From: Tepidimonas sp.
Lineage (GTDB): Bacteria > Pseudomonadota > Gammaproteobacteria > Burkholderiales > Burkholderiaceae_C
Assembly: GCA_025054905.1 (NCBI GenBank)
Contig: JANWZF010000346.1
Span: 1 to 6,523 of the forward strand
Reading direction: 5' to 3'
Length of the DNA stretch: 6,523 nucleotides
In this document: in pieces, positions 1 through 5,234 of the stretch
How positions within the stretch are numbered: position 1 is the first letter of the stretch
How the letters are laid out: each line of letters begins with the position of its first letter
Program-made: the position numbers and the translations under genes
The notes under the pieces: generated by a model
Database searches by the model: none
Told to the model about the DNA's origin: nothing
The model's input: only the letters and a program-made list of their open reading frames with translations

Positions 1-7
1 CAGCCGC

Positions 8-13
8 TATCAT
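8..13 (+). promoter_or_regulatory. Possible -10 hexamer upstream of the NnrU-family gene
   Basis: The hexamer TATCAT matches the sigma-70 consensus TATAAT at five of six positions and would give a leader of roughly 30 nt before the start codon at 53. Any -35 box would lie before base 1, so it cannot be checked here. No other recognisable signal is seen in bases 1-40. Confidence 0.25.
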
Positions 14-40
14 GGGTACCTTGGGCGCGCCGTGCGCCGC

Positions 41-45
41 AGGAG
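41..45 (+). promoter_or_regulatory. Ribosome binding site that fixes the NnrU-family start
   Basis: AGGAG lies 7 nt before the ATG at 53. It favours that ATG over the in-frame GTG at 32, which would add an Arg-rich MRRRRWA extension and would place this Shine-Dalgarno sequence inside the coding region. Confidence 0.7.
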
Positions 46-52
46 ATGGGCG

Positions 53-688
53 ATGCAATGGCTGGTGCTGGGGCTGATCCTGTTGCTGGGTGTGCATTCG
101 GTGCGCATCGTCGCCGAGGAGTGGCGCACACAGACCATCGAGCGCATCGGAGCGGCGGCGTGGAAAAGCGCGTACGCGTTGCTGTCGCTGCTGGGGCTGG
201 CGCTGGTCATCTGGGGCTATGGCCTGGCGCGCCAGCAGCCGGTGGTGCTGTGGACGCCGCCCACGGCGGCCCGTCACGTGGCCGCGCTGCTGAACCTGCC
301 GGCCATGGTGTTGCTGGTGGCCGCGTATGTGCCAGGCAACGCCCTGAAGGTGCGGCTGCACCATCCGATGGTGCTGGGCGTCAAGCTGTGGGCACTGGCG
401 CACCTGCTGGCCAACGGCAACCTGGCCGATCTGCTGCTGTTCGGCGGTTTTCTGGTGTGGGCGGTGCTGAACTACCGCGCTGCCCGCCAGCGCGGCTTGC
501 TCCCGACCGATGGGCACCGCGCAGACGCGGCGGACGACGACGAACCGGGCGACACCGACCCCGACCCGCGCCACCCGGTGTCGCTGCCCGCGACGGTGGC
601 CACGGTGGTGGTCGGCCTGGCGGTATGGGCGGCGCTGGCCTTTGGCCTGCACGCCACGCTGTTTGGCGTGGCACCGTTGGGCCGCTGA
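53..688 (+). CDS. NnrU-family integral membrane protein
   Basis: This 211-residue inner-membrane protein belongs to the NnrU family (PF07298). Hydrophobic segments lie at about 2-18, 40-58, 76-94, 107-140 and 179-206. The family-typical core runs from about 102 to 137: a His-His-Pro-Met, then LWALAHLLANG (112-122), then LLLFGGFLVWA (127-137). Histidines H15, H103, H104, H117 and H200 lie in or next to membrane segments. NnrU was named for its link to nitrite and nitric oxide reduction in alphaproteobacteria, and the plant relative Z-ISO is a haem-dependent carotene isomerase. The biochemical role of most bacterial members is unknown, and no denitrification gene is visible here. One oddity is a very acidic hydrophilic loop at about 158-172, containing DADDDEPGDTDPDP-like sequence, between the last two membrane segments. 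The start at 53 has AGGAG at 7 nt spacing. The gene converges on the MFS gene with a 16-base gap. Family assignment is firm; function is open. Confidence 0.87.
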   Translation: MQWLVLGLILLLGVHSVRIVAEEWRTQTIERIGAAAWKSAYALLSLLGLALVIWGYGLARQQPVVLWTPPTAARHVAALLNLPAMVLLVAAYVPGNALKVRLHHPMVLGVKLWALAHLLANGNLADLLLFGGFLVWAVLNYRAARQRGLLPTDGHRADAADDDEPGDTDPDPRHPVSLPATVATVVVGLAVWAALAFGLHATLFGVAPLGR

Positions 689-695
689 AACGGCC
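674..695. terminator. Small overlapping inverted repeats at the convergent gene ends (possible weak terminator)
   Basis: Two mutually exclusive 5-bp stems overlap the 689-704 gap: CCGTT (674-678) with AACGG (689-693), and GGCCG (680-684) with CGGCC (691-695), the second with a 6-nt loop. Neither is followed by a T-run on either strand, so this is not a classical intrinsic terminator. Its position between two converging stop codons is the main argument for a role, and chance in GC-rich DNA is a real alternative. Confidence 0.25.
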
Positions 696-704
696 TGCGC
701 ACGG

Positions 705-1898
705 TCAGCGCAACCGGGCCACGCCTTCGCAGCGACGCACCTGCCAGGCGCAGACTGCCGCTGCCAGGGCAGACAGCAGGCCGGCGATGAACACCGCACT
801 CAGCCCCCAGTGGGTGCTGACCCAGCCCCCCACCGCCCCCGCGACCACGCCCGCCAGTCCGTAGCCGATGACCGAGTACAGCGCCTGCCCGCGAGCGCGC
901 AATGCACCCTCGAAGTGGCGGTTGACAAACCCGATGCACACCGAGTGGTGGGCGGCAAACGTGATGGCGTGGGTGGCCTGGGCCAGCACCAGCAAACCCA
1001 GCCACTGGGCCCCCCAGGCGGTGGCCGCCATGCGCACCGCCGCCAGGCCAGCCGCCAGCAACAGCCACTGCCCATCGCTGAGCCAGGGCAGCCAGCGTCC
1101 CTGGGTCAAAAACCACGCGATTTCCACCACCACCGCGGTGGCCCACAGGGCCCCGATCACCCCCTTGCCGTAGCCCAGCGCATCCAGGTACAGCGAAAAA
1201 AAGATGTACAGAAAAACATGCGCCAGCACGTGCCAGAAGAGTGCCGCAAAAAACCAGGCCACAGCCGGCTGACGCAGCCGCCGCAGCAGCGCAGCAGTAC
1301 GGACCGGCGCCGCTTGCGCGGGTCGGCATGCGGCCGCCGGCAAGCGCCACACCGCCAGCACCACCACCAACAGGGTGGCGCTGGCCCACAGCGGAAAGCT
1401 GGCCAGACCATGGCGTTCGAACCAGGCCCCGGCAGCCAGCACCGTCACGAGAAAACCGAGTGACCCCCACAGCCGGATGCGCCCGTAGCGCGCGGCGTCA
1501 AAGCCGCCATGCTGGCTGACGGCATGCGCCAGCGCCGTTTCGGCCAGCGGCATCATGCCGCTGGTGTGGGTAAAGAGCAAGGCCAGCACCACGGGCAGCC
1601 ACCACGGTGTCGGCTGCCAGCCCAGCCCCCCGGTCAGCACCAGCCCCGCCAGCGCGCACCAGCGCAGCCAGCGCAACGGATCGCCGTGATGGTCGCTCAA
1701 GCTGGCCCACACGTAAGGCGCGAACACGCGTGTGGCCGACTGCAGCGCCGTCAGCAAACCGATCGGCAGCAACCCGTAGCCGAGCTGCTGCAGCCACAGC
1801 GGCAGGTAAGGATTGAAAAAGCCGATGTGGGCAAAGTAGCCTGCCGACAGCACCGCAAACGGCCACAGTGGTGGCGGCGCTGCGGCCGGCCCACTCAT
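705..1898 (-). CDS. MFS transporter, MFS_1-like / HcaT-like type
   Basis: This 397-residue polytopic membrane protein has about twelve hydrophobic segments in two halves. The N-terminal half contains YFAHIGFFNPYLPLWL (21-36) and the typical YGRIRLWGSLGF (138-149). The second half begins near residue 211 after an Arg-rich central loop and contains FFSLYLDALGYGKGVIG (233-249) and HAITFAAHHSVCIGF (310-324). These features resemble the MFS_1-like group that includes the phenylpropionate carrier HcaT and nucleoside/H+ symporters. The substrate cannot be read from the sequence. The ATG at 1898 overlaps the aroC stop in an ATGA arrangement, with no strong Shine-Dalgarno sequence, which points to translational coupling. 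It is the last gene of the minus-strand operon. A longer in-frame reading upstream to 2252 lies inside aroC and is not real. An aromatic or shikimate-related substrate would fit the position next to aroC, but that is only inference. Confidence 0.85.
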   Translation of the reverse strand: MSGPAAAPPPLWPFAVLSAGYFAHIGFFNPYLPLWLQQLGYGLLPIGLLTALQSATRVFAPYVWASLSDHHGDPLRWLRWCALAGLVLTGGLGWQPTPWWLPVVLALLFTHTSGMMPLAETALAHAVSQHGGFDAARYGRIRLWGSLGFLVTVLAAGAWFERHGLASFPLWASATLLVVVLAVWRLPAAACRPAQAAPVRTAALLRRLRQPAVAWFFAALFWHVLAHVFLYIFFSLYLDALGYGKGVIGALWATAVVVEIAWFLTQGRWLPWLSDGQWLLLAAGLAAVRMAATAWGAQWLGLLVLAQATHAITFAAHHSVCIGFVNRHFEGALRARGQALYSVIGYGLAGVVAGAVGGWVSTHWGLSAVFIAGLLSALAAAVCAWQVRRCEGVARLR

Positions 1899-2998
1899 GT
1901 CCCGCACGCCTGCGCCGCCACGGGCGGCGGCTGCACCTGCACGTCGCCGCACTGCGCGCGGTGGCGCAGGGCATGGTCCATCAGCACCAGCGCCAACAGC
2001 GCCTCGACGATCGGCACTGCCCGGATGCCGACGCAGGGGTCGTGCCGGCCGCGCGTGATCACGTCCACCGGCTGGCCGCGCACGTCGATGGAAGGCCGCG
2101 GCACCAGAATCGAGCTGGTGGGCTTGATGGCCAGCGTCACCACGATGTCCTGACCCGTGCTGATGCCACCCAGGATGCCGCCGGCATGGTTGGACGCAAA
2201 GCCCTGCGGGGTGATCGGATCGCCGTGCTCGCTGCCGCGCTGCGTGACGCACGCAAACCCCGCGCCGATTTCCACGCCTTTGACCGCGTTGAGCCCCATC
2301 ATCGCGTGCGCGATGTCGGCATCGAGGCGGTCGTAGATCGGTGCCCCCCAGCCGACCGGCACCTGCTGGGCCACCACCCGCAGGCGCGCCCCCACCGAGT
2401 CACCGGCCTTGCGGATCTCGGCCAGGTAGGCCTCCAGCGCGGAGACGTCGGCCGTCGGGGCAAAGAACGGATTGGCCTCAACGTGGTGCCACCCTTCGAA
2501 CGGTACCTCAACCGTGCCGATCTGCAGCAGGCAGCCACGCACGACGGTGCCATGGCGCTGGCGCAGCCACTTGCGCGCCACCGCCCCGGCCGCCACGGTG
2601 GGGGCGGTCAGCCGCGCCGACGAGCGTCCACCGCCCCGGGGGTCACGGATGCCGTATTTGTGCCAGTAGGTGTAGTCAGCATGCCCCGGACGAAACGTCT
2701 GGGCGATGTCGGCGTAATCCTTGCTGCGCTGATCGGTGTTGGCGATCAGCAACGCGATCGGCGCGCCGGTGGTGTGGCCCTCGTACACCCCGCTCAAGAT
2801 CTGCACCTGGTCAGCTTCCTGACGCTGGGTGACGTATTTGCTGCTGCCCGGGCGGCGGCGATCCAGCTCGGGCTGGATGTCGGCCTCTGACAGCGGCAAT
2901 CCGGGCGGGCATCCGTCGATGACACAGCCGATCGCCGGCCCGTGCGATTCGCCGAAATTGGTGACACGAAACAGGGTGCCCAGGGTGTTGCCGCTCAT
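1895..2998 (-). CDS. aroC: Chorismate synthase
   Basis: AroC (EC 4.2.3.5) converts 5-enolpyruvylshikimate 3-phosphate to chorismate, the last shared step to Phe, Tyr, Trp and folate. It is a cytosolic homotetramer that needs reduced FMN. The predicted protein has 367 residues, the usual full length. Visible signatures are the N-terminal MSGNTLGTLFRVTNFGESHG with its conserved histidine H19, RRRPG (47-51), the FRPGHADYTY region (103-112) with H106, GGGRSSAR (122-129), and RHDPC (318-322) carrying the conserved Asp near the active site. After GRSSAR the sequence reads LTAP instead of the common ETA found in E. coli-type enzymes, possibly a lineage trait. The start chosen (ATG 2998) gives the canonical N-terminus. 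An in-frame ATG at 3007 adds MPL and overlaps the upstream stop as TAATG, so it is a credible alternative. The downstream stop overlaps the MFS start (ATGA). Confidence 0.97.
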   Translation of the reverse strand: MSGNTLGTLFRVTNFGESHGPAIGCVIDGCPPGLPLSEADIQPELDRRRPGSSKYVTQRQEADQVQILSGVYEGHTTGAPIALLIANTDQRSKDYADIAQTFRPGHADYTYWHKYGIRDPRGGGRSSARLTAPTVAAGAVARKWLRQRHGTVVRGCLLQIGTVEVPFEGWHHVEANPFFAPTADVSALEAYLAEIRKAGDSVGARLRVVAQQVPVGWGAPIYDRLDADIAHAMMGLNAVKGVEIGAGFACVTQRGSEHGDPITPQGFASNHAGGILGGISTGQDIVVTLAIKPTSSILVPRPSIDVRGQPVDVITRGRHDPCVGIRAVPIVEALLALVLMDHALRHRAQCGDVQVQPPPVAAQACGT

Positions 2999-3006
2999 GA
3001 GCGGCA

Positions 3007-4653
3007 TTATCCCGCAGCAGCGCCGACCGCTTGCCCAGCCAGCCGGTAGGCCTTGACGATCTGCTGCAAACCACGCCGCAGCTCGCTGGCCGCGCGCAGC
3101 CAGGCGTCCATGGCGTCCAACGTCAGTTGCCCCTGGCTGCCGGCACGCAGCAGCGCGGCTTTCAGCAACGCGTAGGCATCCTCGGCCTCCATGAGCGCGG
3201 CTTCCACCGCGCTGCTGCCGGGTGCGCCGGCCTCCAGGGGTGCCAGCAGGGCCAGCGCCCGCTGGCGAAACGCCGCCAGCTCCAGCAGCGGCAGACCGGC
3301 GGCCGGCTGCGGCCACGGTGCCAGCGCCTCGGCGGCTTCCTCGGCTTGTTCGACGGCCACCTCGGCGTAGCGGGCCACGCGCAGCAGATCGGGCAGACGC
3401 TCGGCGCTGGCGCGGCCCAGCTCGGTGCGCTGCAGCCGCACGATGAAGTCGCCCACCGCGTGGGCCAGCCCGCGCGCCACGCTGTGCGAGCCGGCCAGGC
3501 GCTCGTGCGCCCGTACCCCGTCTGCCTCGGACGGTCCGCCCAGGGCAGGCAGCTCCAGCACGGTGCGCAGCGCGCGCGCCGCCAGCCCCTGCAGGCGCCC
3601 CAATTCCCGGCGCAGCGCATCCAGCGCCAGCTCCGGCACGGTCAACACCGTGGGGTCCAGGTAGCGCGGCCGCGCCTCGTCTTCCTCGGCGCTGCGGAAG
3701 CGCTGCTGCAACCAGCGCGTCAACGCCGGCGCCAGCGGCCACATCAGCACCACCCCGAGTACGTTGAAGGTGGTGTGAAACAGCGCCACCGTCAACGCGG
3801 GGGCCGGTGGCAGGCCCAGCGCCTGTTTGAGCTGCAACAGCCACTGCACCAGCCATGGCAGCAGCAGCAACGCCACCCCCCCGGTGATGACGTTGAACAA
3901 CACGTGCGCGCTGGCCGCGCGGCGCGCGTTGGCGGTGGCCCCCAAAGCGGCGATGACCGCCGTCACCGTGGTGCCGATGTTGGCGCCGATGACCACCGCC
4001 GCGGCCCCTTGCGCGTCGATCAGGCCGGCCTGCGCGGCGCTCAGCGCCACGGTCAGCGAGGCGCTGGAGGACTGCATCAGCACCGTCAGCAGCAGACCGA
4101 CGGCCAGCTGCGCCAGCACCATCGTCCAGCCGCCGCCACTGGGCAGCTGCAGGTGGCGTGCCACGCCATCGAAGGTGTCTTTGAGCACCTCGATGCCGAA
4201 AAACAGCAGGCCAAAGCCGGCCAGCGCCGTGCCCAGCGCGCTGCGCCGCGTGCCGCTGCCGCTCAGCCGCAGCCCGACGCCCAGCCCGATCAGCGGCAGC
4301 GCCAGCGCATCGATCTTGACGCCAAAGCCCAGCACCGCGACGATCCAACCGGTCATCGTGGTGCCCACATTGGCGCCGAACAGCACCCACAGGGCCCCGG
4401 CCAACGTCAGGAGCCCGGCATTGACAAAGCCGATCGTGGCCACCGTGACCGCGCTGGACGACTGCACCAGGGCAGTGACCAGCACACCGGCGGCCAGCCC
4501 ACGCACGCGGGTGGCCGTGGACGCCGCCAGAATCCGTTCCAGCGCCGGCCCGGCAGCCAGGCGCAACCCGTCCGTCATGAGCTCCATGCCCATGAGGAAC
4601 AGGCCGACGCCGCCCAGCAGCCCGGCCAGCAGGGTCAGCGCGCCATCGGTCAC
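3007..4653 (-). CDS. Na/Pi-cotransporter family protein with PhoU-like C-terminal domain
   Basis: This 548-residue inner-membrane protein resembles bacterial NptA/YjbB-type sodium-phosphate carriers (PF02690 repeats plus a PhoU-like tail). The membrane part spans about residues 1-315 and shows the diagnostic internal duplication: QSSSA at 64-68 and again at 194-198, each followed by GANVGTT (93-99) or GANIGTT (223-229). In this family these repeats form the transport core. From about 340 to 540 the protein is soluble, Leu/Ala/Arg-rich and helical, as expected for PhoU-like four-helix domains. The start is GTG at 4653, 7 nt after the CBS gene stop. No in-frame ATG fits the family N-terminus (LLGGVGLFLMGMELM) better. 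The stop TAA overlaps an ATG of the aroC reading frame. Phosphate is the likely substrate by family, but some YjbB-like proteins mainly export phosphate, so direction is not settled. Confidence 0.9.
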   Translation of the reverse strand: MTDGALTLLAGLLGGVGLFLMGMELMTDGLRLAAGPALERILAASTATRVRGLAAGVLVTALVQSSSAVTVATIGFVNAGLLTLAGALWVLFGANVGTTMTGWIVAVLGFGVKIDALALPLIGLGVGLRLSGSGTRRSALGTALAGFGLLFFGIEVLKDTFDGVARHLQLPSGGGWTMVLAQLAVGLLLTVLMQSSSASLTVALSAAQAGLIDAQGAAAVVIGANIGTTVTAVIAALGATANARRAASAHVLFNVITGGVALLLLPWLVQWLLQLKQALGLPPAPALTVALFHTTFNVLGVVLMWPLAPALTRWLQQRFRSAEEDEARPRYLDPTVLTVPELALDALRRELGRLQGLAARALRTVLELPALGGPSEADGVRAHERLAGSHSVARGLAHAVGDFIVRLQRTELGRASAERLPDLLRVARYAEVAVEQAEEAAEALAPWPQPAAGLPLLELAAFRQRALALLAPLEAGAPGSSAVEAALMEAEDAYALLKAALLRAGSQGQLTLDAMDAWLRAASELRRGLQQIVKAYRLAGQAVGAAAG

Positions 4654-4660
4654 CGCCGCA

Positions 4661-5152
4661 TCAGCGCGCCGCTGGCGTGCCGTCGGGTCCTGCGGTGGCG
4701 TCGGCGCGCGCGCCGTCCTCTTCCGGCCAGTCGCGGATGTAAGCCTTCAGCATCTTGTTTTCGAAGCTCTGCATTTCCACCACCGCCTTGGCCACGTCGT
4801 AGAAGCTGATCACCCCCATCAGGACGCCGCCGTCCATCACCGGCATGTAGCGCGTGTGGCGCTCCAGCATCATCGGCCGCACCTGATCCAGCTCGGTCTC
4901 GGGCGTGCAGGTCATCGGGTGATCGTCCATGATGCTGCGCACGGTCACGTCGCCAACGGTGCCGCCGTTGCGGGCAATCGTGTCGATCACCTCACGGAAG
5001 GTCAGCATGCCCACCAGCTGGCCGTGCTCCATGACCGCCAGCGAGCCGATGTCGTACTGCGCCATCGTCTCCACCGCTCGGCCCAGTTTTTCGTCCGGCG
5101 ACACGGTGTAGAGCGTGCCGCCCTTGACGCGCAGGATTTCGCGAACTTTCAT
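4661..5152 (-). CDS. Two-CBS-domain protein (possible nucleotide-sensing regulator)
   Basis: This 163-residue cytosolic protein consists almost only of a CBS pair. CBS1 spans about residues 12-60, with the typical AVETMAQYDIGSLAVME (26-42) and LVGMLTFREV (46-55). CBS2 spans about 76-125, with RYMPVMDGGVLMGVISFYDV (101-120). A short helix (about 121-141) and a hydrophilic, low-complexity Ala/Asp/Gly tail follow. CBS pairs (Bateman modules) often bind AMP, ATP or SAM and act as sensors, but no output domain is present, so a partner protein would be needed. The ATG at 5152 is chosen because AGGAG lies 7 nt upstream and the domain begins directly with MKVREIL. A longer in-frame reading from 5236 would run across the divergent promoter region. 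It is the first gene of the minus-strand operon, just ahead of the Na/Pi-type carrier, which makes that carrier a candidate target (inference). Confidence 0.88.
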   Translation of the reverse strand: MKVREILRVKGGTLYTVSPDEKLGRAVETMAQYDIGSLAVMEHGQLVGMLTFREVIDTIARNGGTVGDVTVRSIMDDHPMTCTPETELDQVRPMMLERHTRYMPVMDGGVLMGVISFYDVAKAVVEMQSFENKMLKAYIRDWPEEDGARADATAGPDGTPAAR

Positions 5153-5159
5153 CGTGGGG

Positions 5160-5164
5160 CTCCT
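5160..5164 (-). promoter_or_regulatory. Ribosome binding site that fixes the CBS-protein start
   Basis: On the minus strand AGGAG lies 7 nt before the ATG at 5152. This supports that start over the in-frame ATG at 5236, which would read through the intergenic region. A second AGGAG-containing copy further upstream (5174-5170) is too distant to serve the same start. Confidence 0.7.
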
Positions 5165-5166
5165 GT

Positions 5167-5232
5167 TGTCTCCTGGGTGCTGGCCGTCTGCGGCCCAAGT
5201 GCAGCTAATATAGTCCACAACCACAGGAGACA
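5167..5232. repeat. 9-bp perfect inverted repeat (TGTCTCCTG / CAGGAGACA)
   Basis: TGTCTCCTG at 5167-5175 is the exact reverse complement of CAGGAGACA at 5224-5232, with 48 bases between the arms. The right arm contains the metY ribosome binding site. The left arm lies in the CBS leader just upstream of that gene's ribosome binding site. It may be a pair of operator half-sites, or a coincidence of two Shine-Dalgarno-like sequences. Confidence 0.4.
5225..5229 (+). promoter_or_regulatory. Ribosome binding site of metY
   Basis: AGGAG sits 5 nt before the ATG at 5235 and supports that start. No earlier in-frame start is needed to complete the family N-terminus. Confidence 0.7.
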
Positions 5233-5234
5233 CC

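Larger units (their letters stand above)
5153..5234. promoter_or_regulatory. Divergent promoter region between the CBS operon and metY
   Basis: This 82-base spacer is the only place from which both divergent units can start within the window. Its AT-rich core CTAATATAGT (5205-5214) stands out from the GC-rich surroundings. It holds TATAGT (5209-5214, plus strand; 5 of 6 to the -10 consensus), giving a leader of about 14 nt for metY. It also holds TATATT (5212-5207, minus strand; 5 of 6), giving a leader of about 48 nt for the CBS gene. I could not find a good -35 box for either, which may mean activator-dependent promoters. A small stem, GGCCG (5182-5186) with CGGCC (5191-5195) and a 4-nt loop, would lie in the CBS leader. 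No SAM or SAH riboswitch is recognisable, and the spacer is short for one. Confidence 0.45.

Noticed and set aside
689..704. Classical bidirectional rho-independent terminator
   Set aside because: The stems are only 5 bp and no T-run follows on either strand, so only a weak call is kept.
472..1470. 332-codon minus-strand frame overlapping the MFS gene and the NnrU gene end
   Set aside because: It is a shifted-frame shadow with a Gly/Arg/Ala-rich translation that crosses the convergent junction.
1899..2252. N-terminal extension of the MFS protein up to 2252
   Set aside because: It overlaps aroC out of frame and is Arg/His-rich. The hydrophobic MFS sequence begins after the ATG at 1898.
1868..2890. 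340-codon plus-strand open frame opposite aroC
   Set aside because: It is an antisense shadow of aroC, Arg/His-rich and without family features.
2999..4390. Extension of the aroC frame upstream to 4390, giving an 831-residue protein
   Set aside because: The extra sequence is the out-of-frame reading of the Na/Pi gene (Gly/Arg/Ala-rich). Chorismate synthase is complete from 2998.
3031..4809. 592-codon open frame on the plus strand opposite the Na/Pi carrier gene
   Set aside because: Its translation is Gln/Arg/His-rich low-complexity sequence with no domain, typical of the antisense of a GC-rich, third-position-biased gene. The minus strand carries a clear family protein.
5153..5234. SAM or SAH riboswitch before metY
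   Set aside because: The predicted metY leader is only about 14 nt and no conserved riboswitch core is visible in the 82-base spacer.
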